Assembly: GCF_009730915.1 (NCBI RefSeq) | Contig: NC_052488.1 | Location: 21,322,305-21,386,304, forward strand | Direction: 5' to 3' | DNA length: 64,000 nt | From: Dioscorea cayenensis subsp. rotundata | Lineage: Eukaryota; Streptophyta; Magnoliopsida; Dioscoreales; Dioscoreaceae | Shown: positions 26,901 through 39,200 of the stretch, in pieces | Layout: each line of letters starts with the position of its first letter | Position numbering within the stretch: position 1 is the first letter of the stretch | The notes under the pieces: model-generated | What the model was told of the DNA's origin: nothing | What the model saw: the letters and a program-made list of their open reading frames with translations, nothing else | Database searches by the model: none | Translations under genes and position numbers: made by a program

Positions 26901-27564
26901 TATGCACAGAGCCATTAGTCCCTTCTCCCCCACAATACCATATGTGGCTGTTGTCATAATTCTCAGTCGAATTACGAGTGAGAGAGCAACTAGGGTTGTG
27001 TGAAAACGGCACTGATTGGGAATACGACATGGAGAGACCAAAATCATCAGAATTTGTCGTCCAGGTATTATTGCTATAGCTTTTCTTTGGCGGCAGAGGA
27101 TTCAAATTGCTAGTATTGGCGTTATTCGCAGAAGGATTAGACGAATTCAGGGACAGCGAGAGGTTCAGGCTCTCAATCTTACCCTTCTTCTCTCGGCCAT
27201 CACCATCAACACCATCATCAATCTCTCGCTTCGCAGGCGTCTTGGAACCCATCCCATTCAGCTGGAGAAAATCCCTCTCGACCCATTTGGGCTCATCACC
27301 AGGCTGCGGCAGATCCGGGACGATCTCCTTCCCTTTGGATCTCGATTTCTCAACAGAAATCAAGAAATCGGAACCCATTTGCTCCTTTTCCTTAGGGTTT
27401 TCACACAGGTAGCTGAGCGTGAGCTCAGAGTTACCAGGTTTCAAGATTTTCGAAGACATTCCATCAAAAACATCAACTTTTTGAGCAGGAGTTTCACGAT
27501 CGGGTGATTTAGGGATGGATTGATGTCGCGAAAGATCCATCATAGAATCCGGGTCCAAAAACAT
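23964..27564 (-). CDS. OBE: OBERON-type PHD finger protein (OBE3/OBE4, TITANIA-like)
   Basis: Nuclear PHD protein of the OBERON/TITANIA family, known to act in root and shoot meristem initiation and to bind histone H3. Two exons on the minus strand: 27564-25884 and 24523-23964 (2241 nt, 746 aa), joined in phase across a 1.36-kb intron. The N-terminal half is Ser/Asn rich, with LTLSYLCENPKEK (about 48-60) and an EAR-like LNLSLSL (133-139) as in the OBE3/4 branch. A helical stretch with DLTLETLSKSHKVQLEVLVA follows at 347-366. The PHD region (about 395-482) starts RCRNLNCQNALP and includes CDCKIC, CMCPIC and CDVCSHWCHAVC. The last exon gives a long charged coiled coil (about 630-746; EEEYASKLAKLCLQETEERR). 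The start is the only ATG at the front of exon 1. Confidence 0.93.
25344..25471. repeat. Perfect or near-perfect 64-bp tandem duplication in the OBERON intron
   Basis: A unit starting TACTATACAACTACCCCCAT occurs at 25344-25407 and again at 25408-25471 with almost no differences. This indicates a very recent duplication. It lies inside the single intron of the OBERON gene. Confidence 0.9.
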
Positions 27565-29351
27565 GGTTGCAAAGCGGAGGAAAATGCAGAAACCAAAGGG
27601 ATAACGAATAATACCTGATGATCAAGGTCTCAATCGAGGGATTCGGAGCTTTTACGGTTAGGGTTTCAAAACCCTCAGCCTCTCTCCTTCTGGAGTTCTT
27701 AGAGCTCCATTTGGTCAGCGACGCCAACGTTGCTCTTCTTTCTTTTCCGTTTATCTATGTTCGCAGTGCTGCGTGTGATCGCACGAGGATTAGTTTAGAC
27801 AAACGTCAACCTTGGACGTGGTACATCATTAGTGGCTGGCACCAGCACACCGTGATAAACATAGAAAAGACGATTCGGTTCCACGTGTTACCCTTCGCGA
27901 GTGGAGGATAAGGTGGACTGACGGTGTTGGCCTTCTGGGGTTTTGATTCTTTTGTTCCTGCGGAATACTTTTGGACTAGCATATTCTTGTGAAAGGAATT
28001 ATTATTTTATTTTAAAAATAATTTGTTTGATAAAATAAAAAATAATTAAATTTTCACTTTTTTTAAAAAATAACCTCAACTTACCTCAATTTATTATTAA
28101 CTCAATTTTAACAATGTTGCAGTGGTCTTTTGAAAATTAATCCATAATTTCAGTATTATTTATTATTACTGTTTATTTTTAAAATAAAAAAATATGATCA
28201 TAGGAAATGAGATGTTATTATACTGTAATAATTAATTTTATGAGATGAAATACAAAATTGTAAATAGTATTCACATGTTTGTCCAAATTGAGTAAAAAAA
28301 TTGACGATATACCAATAGTATTTGAGTCAATTGGTACCGGATTATTTGTATAAAGCACAAATTGAGAGCACGGGGTGGCGTTGAGCTTTGCTCCACACAT
28401 ATGCATTTTTTTGATTAAGCACTTGTCGTCTTTTTTTTTTAAAAAAAAATTGACAATATTTATAATTTGTTTGTTAGTGAAAAATTATATTTTATTTAAT
28501 TGATTTTCCATGTTAAGTTTTCTAGTAAGCAATTTAGTGAAATTATATGTAGATTTAACCATTTAAGATGGGTAGAAATTTAAAATAGATTTTTTTCTTT
28601 TTTGTTGCAGGAACACGTTAATTAGGATGATCTCGAGTTTAGAGTAACAGAGAACGCGGAAAGAAAATGTCTGAATAAATTAAGGATGGCGCATTCGTTG
28701 ACTTTCTCAAAAGACAGTGCGGCACGAAGAAGAGATCCATCAGACGTCTGCTGCCAAACACGAAACACGAAACAACGGGTCTTACAAACTTACACGTGGC
28801 ATACTAAACGAGTTACCCATATTCATTGCCAAAAAACCTCGTTGTATATATATATATTCATATATATAAATCTAGCATTAAAAACAAAAATTTTAATTTA
28901 TTTTCCTTAGAATTTGTGAGACCGAGTTTGCAAACCTCCAAAAAGCATCAATAAATCAAGAAATTCTTTCAGACTTATCTCTGACAAGGATTGTCTAATC
29001 ATATGTCATATATATAGTTTTTAGATTGAATTAAACTCAATGTATCTTAATTTCAGCATGAATCTTGTTTCATGATATTAATGCAGAAAAATCCAAGCAA
29101 AATTTATCAAGCAATCGCAATCAATGAATCAAAACATACAATACATAATTCATACTCAAGAAAGTATGGCAAAATGATTAAAAGCAAACAAAGTATCCAA
29201 ATTACCAACAAACCGAAACAAAGTGAGAAAAAGAGCTCACTGCAATGCAATGCAATGCCTCAATATACACATAAATTTAAGCCATTTGCCGCGACGATTG
29301 ATTTACCCGCAATCCAATCTTCGATACGTTGTTATTATTATTATTGTTATT
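27565..29351. other. OBERON upstream region and AT-rich spacer
   Basis: Position 27565-27760 suits the OBERON 5' leader (CT-rich with CTAACCGTAA and AAACCCTA-type motifs on the appropriate strand). The rest, up to the stop of the zinc-finger gene, is AT-rich with no supported gene; open frames at 27618-27911, 28686-28910 and 29072-29368 show no family signal. Confidence 0.55.
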
Positions 29352-30022
29352 TTATAGCTTCAATGTAAGATCAGGTTCCTCCTGAGGAATTGAGTCCATA
29401 GGAACATAATTGACACTTGAATTGCCGATGATTTCGAAGCCTGATGCAGAAACTGGTCTGAAACTTCTAGGCCAATACAAGTCCAATTCATCATCCTCCA
29501 TGAACATTGGGCATTGGCCCGAGCAATCCTCGGTCTGATCTTGAGCTACCTCGGCTATCTTGACTCTGAAACATGCCCTGATGCATTGACGAATGCGCTT
29601 TAATCCCCAATGCATGTAATGCAGAGCCATGGAGCGGTAACGAAGCCATGCTAGCATAGGCATCAGGGAACGTGCTCATTCTCAAATGCTCGTTTCGCTA
29701 ATGATCGTTCTCTTTTGTGTGCATTTTGATGGCCACCCAGTGCTTGTGAGCTGAAGAATTTGCGCTGGCAGTAGTTGCAGGAAAAGACTCTTGCCGGGAC
29801 CGAAATGTCGCCAGGGTGATGATGTTCAGTGCTGCTCTCACTTGTTGCTGATACATCTGAGTTTATAGTCAGTGTCAAGTTGAGGGAGACCGGTTGCGCA
29901 GAGATAGTATCGGCATCCTTGGATATAAAGGGGGAGGATTCTTGAATTGATAAGTTAGAAGCAACTTGGCTACTGACTTCTTCTGATGCATCTTCGATCG
30001 CTTCTCGATCTGATGTGTTCAT
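29352..30022 (-). CDS. Single C2H2 zinc-finger protein with EAR motif, frame broken twice
   Basis: Plant QALGGH-type zinc-finger repressor (ZFP1/ZFP4-like). From the ATG at 30022 the frame runs through an LxLxL stretch (VSLNLTLTI) and one finger, [19 protein letters not shown], then [12 protein letters not shown], and meets a stop at 29663-29665. The rest of the family pattern continues in other frames: [21 protein letters not shown], then [13 protein letters not shown], and the terminal EAR motif PDLTLKL, with a stop at 29352-29354. Two extra bases explain this: one in the AAA at 29684-29686 and one in the GGG at 29509-29511 (plus-strand letters). Allowing for both gives a 222-aa protein. 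An acceptor-like AG at 30061-30062 suggests an upstream exon, so the true start may lie further left in the transcript. Assembly error or a real null allele are both possible. Confidence 0.8.
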
Positions 30023-30527
30023 TTCTAAATGCTCTGATTGTCTAACACAAGTGTTTCCGGCTGCGTCGAAAGTAAAATTAAATTTAGTACACACAAACAA
30101 GGATTCATGCTGTATCAAATATTATTGATGGATATGAACCAAATGTTGTAGAATGAGAATAATTTCTATCGAGTAATCACACTGATAGTTTGAAACAAAC
30201 ATAACAGGTGCACAATATAATCATTGAAAAGAAAGAATTATGACCATTTCATTTTGATTGATATTTATGCAACAATTTTTTTCGAGTATTTTCTTTTTAT
30301 TTTCTCCAAACACGGAATTGGTGTATGGAAAATTATAGAAGGGATGAATGATCAGTATTATTTCTGCACTTGGAAAATGTCAGTGATTGTTACAATATTG
30401 AAGATCCCTTTAAAAAAGAAAAGAAAAAGAAAAAAACATTGATTCAGAAATTGAAACAAGAACATCAGAAACACTAAATATCTCAAATCACATCTTCAGC
30501 AGCATTCTGTAAGAAATCTTTGGTTAT

Positions 30528-30562
<35 letters not shown>

Positions 30563-31749
30563 AAGTTTTGTCTAAAAACATCTGCAAATCACTCTGCTGA
30601 ATTGCAATTGTATGTTGGAGCTAACTTTACCAAAAATTTTGCAAGTGCAAAGGAACAACAAATCAAAGTTTAAGAAGAACAATGAAAGAGCCAAACCCAA
30701 AAGGGAATTTTTCTTTTTCATCAAAATCTAAGACAAGCCTGAAGAACAAACACAATTAGACACAAAGATCCCAAAATTCAGCCTTTCATTTACCTTTGAA
30801 TAAGGCAAAAGAAAAACCAGCAGCACCACAAATCAAACAAGAACCAAACACCAACTCTGATACATGATTATGCAAGATCATCAAAACAAGAACCAAAATT
30901 GAATCCAAAACATGTTGCAAGATCTGAGATAAAACCATACATACATACAAACAAACAAACAAATAAACAAACAAACAAACAAACACATACACATACCAAA
31001 CCAACCAACTATGAAACCAGAGAAGACAGCAGCAGCAGCAGCACCACCATTGTTCCCCAAACTAAAGAAGAGAAAAAGAGAAAAAGGTCTACTTCCAGTG
31101 TTCCTTAAAACTCCTGTTGGTAAGGTGGTTGTGAGATAGTGTAGTACTAGTACAACCAAGTGATATGTTGGATCATGGAAAGCAGGGGTTGGAGTGACTG
31201 TGGGTGGGTAAGGGTCAGAGGTGGCAAGGAAAGAAAAGAGTATGGGATGGACAGATAGAATTAAGAAAAGGATATGTCACTGTATGTTCATTTCCTGTTC
31301 ATTTCTTGGTGGGGAAAAAGTGGACAGTCTCTTTAAATGACCAAGATACTCTTCTTCACTGTCACCACTACAACAAAGAGAGATACTCCATTCTCCACTC
31401 TATACATATATAAATATTTATCTACATCTATCTATATCACTATACATATATATATATTTATATGCATGAAAAGAGGGAGTTAGAGTCCCTATACAGGGAC
31501 CAGAGAAAAAAAGGAGGAAGAGAGGAAGGGGGACCATTGAATGATATGGTGAGCACAGGCATAATGAAAAGCAGAGTGAGGGAGAGAGAGTCAGAGTGAG
31601 TCACCCATCATGCATGTTTGCATTCACTTCTCCTTGTCCTTTGCTCCAACATGCAGCCTGCATTCAAGGTGAGTTTCTTCTTGTACTTCCTTTAAGGTGG
31701 CCTAACAGTCTTCTTTCTTTCTCTTTTCATCTATATATATATTATATAC

Positions 31750-31784
<35 letters not shown>

Positions 31785-32965
31785 GTGTATGTGTGAGAAT
31801 ATTGAATATGGTGGTGGTGGTGGTGGTGATCATGTTACTTACTATTTATGTGTACTTTATTTATGTGCATGTGTGGACATATATGGAGAATGTATGTATA
31901 GGAGAAGAAGGAGGAATAATAAAAAAAGTGAAAAAAAAAGAGAAAATTTTTGAAGAATTATGAAGAGAAACATTTGGCATTGAGAGTAATTGCTTTATGG
32001 TCCCCTCTGTTTTGAACTGATTCATTTCAGGTTGGTCCCATGCATTTGGAAATTGGAAATATGGTTTTCTCATTACTCCTTTAGCAAACTCAAATTTACT
32101 CATTGCTCCCCCATGCATTTTTTTTACATAGATATCTCTGTAAAATTTGAAATTATACATATTCAAACTTTTTTAAAATGTCTACAAGAAAAAAAAAATG
32201 AAAAGAAAGAGGGTTATAGCTAATATGAGAAAAGGTTAGGGGCTAGAGAGAAATTGGAAAAAGAGAATTGATGATAGATCTATGAGCAGGAGAACTCAAG
32301 GTTTAAAAAAAAACTTTGGCAACTGGTCCCTTTCATTCTGATATAATTGTTTATTTTATAATCATACCCTTTTTCTTGAGAAGAACAAGCAAGGCCATTA
32401 TTCCCGGGAGCTAAAAGCCACTGATAAACTTTCTGTCCTTATTACCAATCACTTATCCAATGTTTAGTATTAATCACCAATTCCCACTAATGGTTTTCAT
32501 TATTGTTAAGCCTCATGCTAAACTTAGGTTAGGTGCTGAATATATTAAAAGTACTTAAATATTCACAAATTTAAGTTGGGGAATTGAAATAACAATCTCG
32601 ATACTGGTTCTAATAATATTAAACAAAATACGCGATGAATGGAGATCGAAATTAAGCATGTCTTGATACTATCATCAGTGTTTTTTTAGTCGGAAACATT
32701 GCTCAACATAGTTACGATAGTTAGGCAGGTAACACCATTGATTTGAAGCCGGAGATTCGATATTTTAGTTCATCATACAATGCTGTAGTTAGTAAAAAAA
32801 AAAAACTCGGAAATCACCTATTTCGGCATTACACAATCCTATCGTGTCCTCGCACTCCCCAAAGAAAAAGATCGGAGATGGAGGACACTTAATACCTACT
32901 GGTTGAGCCAGTTATGCTTGTCCGGAGTTAAATTAATCTATCGTCTCTTGCCCATCTCTATTCCT
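30023..32965. other. Zinc-finger gene leader and intergenic region to the bZIP gene
   Basis: The pyrimidine-rich minus strand near 31030-31110 suits a 5' leader for the zinc-finger gene, spliced to the acceptor at about 30061. Simple repeats include (ATG)n at 30525-30556, (AAAC)n at 30946-30984 and (TTA)n at 31750-31781. No coding exon is supported. Position 32700-32960 has mixed composition and a weak SINE-like look but no clear boxes. Confidence 0.5.
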
Positions 32966-35900
32966 TCAGTTAACTCGATTAGCAGTTTCAGAATTACTGG
33001 CTTCCCGACCTTTACTGGGTTCATTGCCATTTGATTTCTTGGCGTGCAACTCTTGTACTTGTTCCTGCAGTAATCCAATGATTCATGCGTGAAGATTGAC
33101 ATAAGATTGTTTTTTGAGCACGTAGGATATTGCAGTATATCATCAACTCAAGTTCAAAATGCTTACAGTAAGAGAAGCATTTTCCGACGACAACTTCCCA
33201 CACATCTCTCGTAAACGATCCAATTCTTGTCTAAGAGCATCATTTTCCTCTTTGATAGTTATGACTCGCTGAGCCAATTCTTCGCACTCGGCCTACATCA
33301 TCAATTATAATGAATAGTTACACAGCAAACTTTTCGGAATTCAGTATCAAAGTTTTAACAGTGAATTTGATACCCTTAACATGGAAAAGTATAAAATCTA
33401 AGTGCAGATATATTGGCATCTTAAGCACTAATGCTTGTCGAAGTTCTTGAAGATGAAGACAAACAGGATGAGGAAATTATAATAAGAAGAATCGTTATAC
33501 CAAAAAGTGAAATATTTCAGATGTGACAGAAGAATACTTCTGTTATCAAATTTGACATGAAATTTGGTCCTCAGCTGGAGTTAAAAACACTCAAATCTCA
33601 CCAGCCAAAGTAGGACATCAGTCACCTCGAAATACATCTAATCAAGATATTCTTCATTATTGTAATACACCTAAACTTTTGTTGAGGTTGCAAGGACTCA
33701 AACCTCTTTCTTTTTTTTAAAAAAATACTCAAATTTGAAGACCATCCAAGTGACTATTCTATGAAAATATAGGAAGTCTTGAACTCTTAATGGCAACGGT
33801 TTTAACGGTTGTATGTCTAACACTTTACCTGCTTGCGGAGTCTTGAGCGACGTGCTGATTCCCTATTAGATTGCTTTCTTCTCTCTCTCTTGAGCTCCCG
33901 TTCATCCTGGTTTTCAGAAAAATGAAAATGAAGGACAAGAATAATGGAAGCAAAATGGATAACTTGAAAGAATAAAGTTATTACCTGCAACCAAAGATCT
34001 GGTTGACTAACATCACGAGAACCTGCGTTAGTGGATGGATGCATATTGGCTGGTGGAGGTGCAGGCGTGGCTTTGCCTCGAATTGTAGGGACCGGAGTAA
34101 CAGGTCCTCCCATATAATCCATACCAATGTTCAGGGTGGTCGTGGGTCCAGTGATGGCACTAGGAGGGATGGCAATAAATGGCATAGCTTGGTTGAATAC
34201 ACTGGGCGCAGATGTTGCTTGTCTGAACCCATTCTGGGCTTCACCTGCAACAATATGCAATAACTCAACCAAAAGCTCATCAGGCATCAACACTATTAAT
34301 GTTTGAAGAAAATACCATCACCAGAGCCATGCTCATCTTCATTATGTTGTGAACCCTGCAAGGAAACAACTGCATCATTACCTATTAGAGTGAACAATGC
34401 ACAAGACACATATCACTTGCAATGTTGAAATGGAAGTAACATAAGTCTAAATTTTTCCTTCACAATTCTTGAGAAAGTTGCATCATTGAGCAATGAACTT
34501 ATTCACTGAATCTTAACCGTTATACAGTTATGCTGTTAAAACAAAAATGATGAAATACAGTAGAATTCAAAGTCACAAACATTTTTGGAAGTTGCATAGC
34601 TTCCTTCAGTAGAACCTTCACTTCCACTCTCACCACTGCATGGAACATGTGATTTTCATAAGCATGAGTATAAAAAATTGATTAATGTTGTAAATCATTG
34701 GTCTAAAAAATTTTACCTTTGTGATTGAGGACCATTACCAGAAGCACCAGATGCTTTTGGAACAGCATTCTGCTTTCCTGTTAGCATGTTCAGGCTTCCT
34801 AAGCTTCCCTTTGATTTTTTCAGAGGGCTCCTCCCTTTTCCTTCATTTGACTTAGCATCCGCATCTGCTCCACTAGTTACAGGAACCTGAAAGTAAACCT
34901 CATTCTCAACTATTGGTTCCAATTAATTTGCATGAAATGAAACAACTCTTCAATTCAATAAAGAAAACAACTAGGCAACTATTTTAACAGTTCTGAAAAT
35001 CATGTGGCAATTATTCCATGGGAAAGAATATTTTGACCAAAGATCAAAAATCGACAGGCAAAAACAGAATTTTTACAAAGTTAAAGAGGAGTGTATGATA
35101 TAGTCTTTGTATGAAAAGAGAACATAACAAAATCACTGACTTGGATACCTTGCAAAAGGCAAAAACCAAACTAAAGAATCCTACCTTGATTATAAAATGA
35201 AGACAAGGTTAGGAACTGATCAAGTATATATCAGTCTACAGCCTCAGTAGAAATGAAAGGTGACAGAAGAAATCATGAAGCAGTCACTAAAATGTAGGCA
35301 AGAAATTTTTTTTTTTTGTTGCCTCCTTGAGATGTGTATACAAAGAATAACAGCTCTTTAACATGTAATAGTGCAAGTGCACAAACGCCACAATGCTTAC
35401 TGAAGGTTCATTAGTTCCCATTTGGAAATGGCATTGCATAAGGACCATATGGATGAGAACCCTGAAAAAAAGAAAAAATTCAAGTAATGATTAATAAGAG
35501 CACCTACAAGAACAGGATACGTAGTAAGGGTAAAAAAATAATAAATACTTAATATAAATCAGACTACCGTTGCAACAGATGGATGTGGATAAATGGCCCC
35601 AGGAGGGTACATGGCAACAAATGGTTGAGTCCCATATGGAGGAATCATCTGATGTGGTTATAAAGTTAGAGACGATCTAAATATCTTCAGGAACTTACAA
35701 TATGTTTGCACTCAGAACATAATAAAACTACAAATCCTGTGTATATATATATATATATATATATCTAAACATATTTCATATATGCCTTAATGAAACTTGA
35801 GCATCCTTTATGATCAATGATTAGGACAAGGATACCTGTGGACTCCACATGAATGGATGACCTTGGGGACTTGATGCCACAGATGAATGAAAAAAGCCAG

Positions 35901-36242
35901 GTGGTGGGATGGTAGCATTTCCAGCAGTATTATAGTATGCCTAGGTGAACAAAAAATGAGACATACAATGGGTGCAAGGTAATTAAAAAACAGCTAACAA
36001 TAAACAAGAAAGTTGAAATAAAACTTAGCACCTGAAAGGTAGCCCAATCTGGATAAACTGTAACAGGGCTGCCAGCAGGAGGCTGATCCTGGAAAGGGCA
36101 CAAAGTTATTTTTAGAGAAAACATGAGAATTTTACCAAGACCTGCTGTAATGTTAACTGAAGGAACCAAATTATTCTAGTGAAACCTGCGCTGACGATGA
36201 CTTCGGGTTTTCTGTAGGAGCATCCACATCTTCATTGCCCAT
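32966..36242 (-). CDS. GBF: G-box binding bZIP factor (group G, GBF1-like), frame broken in exon 5
   Basis: Nuclear bZIP factor that binds CACGTG boxes. Twelve minus-strand exons: 36242-36186, 36088-36032, 35940-35836, 35648-35568, 35461-35401, 34886-34717, 34635-34581, 34355-34316, 34244-33985, 33906-33829, 33292-33167, 33064-32966. The N-terminal Pro-rich activation region shows [29 protein letters not shown] and [13 protein letters not shown]. The middle holds [14 protein letters not shown] and NIGMDY. The basic region is [19 protein letters not shown], followed by leucine heptads. All exon phases fit except exon 5, which is 61 nt where 60 are expected. One extra base near 35411-35418 turns NGTNEPS into NGN-stop. 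Without it the protein is 395 aa. A noncoding first exon probably ends near 38247. The break may be an assembly error. Confidence 0.88.
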
Positions 36243-39200
36243 TAGTAAACTTAGGTGTGCACTCAGACCAGAAACAATTCTTCTGCAAAAATCCTTATCA
36301 TGAATGTTTCAAGTCCATTCACTACAAAAACAGAAAATTTAATTAAAAAAAATTAACTACGGCATAAGGCATCCACATAAAAATATTGAAAGACTAAATT
36401 GCCAATTTTAAATATATAAAGGACATTTACTGCAAAAAATCAACCTGAAACTATAAGGGGAGTAAATGCAGTAGTTTTCCCCTCGAGAGATCAGCCTCTA
36501 TCAAGTTTAGAAGTTGTAATCATGAGATGCCCTTTTTTTATTATTATCATAATTTTATAATAGATGATAAACTGCAGAGCACTAAACCATAAGGTTTTCC
36601 TTTCACAAAGGTTGTAAACTGGACAAACAGTAAATTGGCATGTTGCACAAGAATGCGATAGATTCTTCAATTAAGATACACTGCATGCCAGTGTGTACAA
36701 ACCACAAAAGCTTCACCAGTTGATCAAATTGAAAACTAATCAGGGTTGAATGGGCTACTATTATAGCCATTCAGGAGCAAAAATAAAACATTGCACATAT
36801 AGATATCACAAGAAGACCTTTCCCATTGATAAACATATACAATACACTTTGGAGGCCAACATTAAAATGCTGTCAACATTTAAAAGTTGTCTAGTAGCCA
36901 AAAGAAAAGTAACTCTCTACAGAGCATATATATACTATCGCTTCCAAAAAGCCCATCAATATGAAGTTCAAACAAGTGGTAGAAGGAATGGCATGAAATT
37001 CAGCTATCCCTAAAATCAAGACCTATGGGATCGGCAGCACCAATCATTCACATAATAATTCAAGATTCACCACAAATTTTTATCCATCTTCAGTCATTCT
37101 TATCCAATTACATTCACTCTTCCACATCAGTTCCACTTGTTTCATTTATTATCACTTCCATCCAAGTATTATTATTCTTTCCCTTGCTGTAAAATTAAAT
37201 CATATCACCACTTTGCACAAATTGGAAAATTCCTCAATGCATATAAATTAGCTACATTAAACAGCTCCCTTCTATCTCTTTTGTACTATTTTTATAGAAA
37301 TGGCACCTCATTTACGGTATATATACTGTTTCGCAGCTTTCGCTATATACCCACATTCTGAGGCCTAAGATTTAACAGGTTAAATAGCAGTCATTTATAA
37401 TTTGAATTCCAATCACCCAGGGACCCTAAAATCATATTAAACTCCACTTGCATTTCTTCATTTCATCGATCCAACCTTAATTATGTAAGAAAAATCTTCC
37501 TCAATCAAACCATCAGGCTATTTACTACCTCTTCCTCAAGCCTACAACAAACAGAGAAAACCATTGTCATGCCTAATGAAGTATGAATCTAAAAGGCACA
37601 TAAAGAGTGAAATAGTTAAAATCCTACAATTTGACAATAAGTGCAAACATTCTAAGCAACATACTGGTTATTTATTCTTTTCTTGTATCTTTGGTGATTA
37701 ACGTGCTTACATAGCATCTTCAAGCTCTGCATCAAGATCAATGACAAAACTATACATTCCTAATCGTTAACACTAAATAAATAGGTCATCTTACGCATGT
37801 GAGAAACAGCGATAGTACAAAACGAAAAATCCAATGTTGTACAAGACGCCAAACACAGTATATCCAATAAAAAAAGGTAATCAAAAGAAAGGCGTACTTT
37901 GTTTCATAATTTTCTTAAGCAAAACAAAATTTATAATAGAAAGAGAATTGCCACCAAATCCTAAATCAAAATAAGAAGCAAAAAAAATTCAAACTTTTCG
38001 CAACCACGACATCAAACTTCCTCTTATACAAAAGCCCTAGCGTGATAACCCCAAAACTACCAAAAAGCACAATAAACCCACTAATTCCACCGAAGAACAA
38101 ACTAATGGTTCCACATAAAACCAAACCAAGATCCAATCTTTCCCATAATCCACCACCCAAGAACCCCAAACCAATCAACCCCACCACTGATCTCGCTCAA
38201 AACACTTGAATGTTAAAACATAAAAATAACAACAAAGAAGCCAAACCTGCAAGAGCTCTCTCAAAATATGCAGCAGCAACCGCAAACCCTAAACCCAATG
38301 CCCAAACACAGAGAACCAAAAAACGACCAATTGATAAAACAAACTTTTGCAGGATTCCTCAAGGGCAAATATCAAACCAAAAAACACACTTTTTTGGAAC
38401 AGAAGCGTTTGTTCAACTGCAAACAACTTAGAGATACATTAACAACTACAGAAAACAAGGACAAATGACAAAGAAAGAGATTAAAGACGGTGTCTTTCTC
38501 TTAAAAAAGCCAAGGAGAAAGGAAAGCAAAGCAAAGGGGAAAAGGAGGAAGAGAGCTGTGTTTCCTTTGAAAGTGGCCTCTATTGTCGCACTACTACTTC
38601 GTCTCTCCGCATGCCTTCCTCCCTGATAAAGCACCAACAACTTTTCAACACTAATTCCTCTCTTTGGTGGTGGGTTCAACTTCACATCTTTCCCAAAATA
38701 GCCCTCTTCTATGTCTTCATTTTAATTAAGAATTATTTTTCATGTTTTTCTTCTTTTTTTTTAATTTTCTTCTTTTCTACTTTTGATTTGTTGATTAATT
38801 AATTAATTAATTAATTTTATTTTGGGTTATTTGCTAAAAAAAAATAGTGAAATATCATACCATGTGAAAATGGGCAATTGTTGGTGTATCTTTAATAATT
38901 TTTTATAAAAAAGGGAAATTATAGAAGTTGAAGATAATTTGTGTTTTTATAAGATTTTTAAATTTATTTTTTTGTCATAAAAATATTTAGTGTATTTATA
39001 ATCACCCACTGTTATAAGGGGTATTTAAGTAATTTAAGGTTAGATCATATGATAAGGATTGGGTTGAACCCATTCAAAGTATATTTAAAACTAGGGATTG
39101 GTTAGGGTGCAGTTGGATGTGATATGGTTTGATGTTGTTGTAGTTGGTGTATATAAAAGTAATAAAAAGAAAGAAAATTTCTTATTTATAAGAAAAAATT

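Noticed and set aside
30786-31159. Overlapping frames rich in Val/Cys/Leu on the minus strand
   Set aside because: They are produced by the (AAAC)n simple repeat and its flanks, not by a gene.
32690-32960. Possible third SINE or small element
   Set aside because: Box-like words occur on both strands but at poor spacing, with no tail or target duplication.
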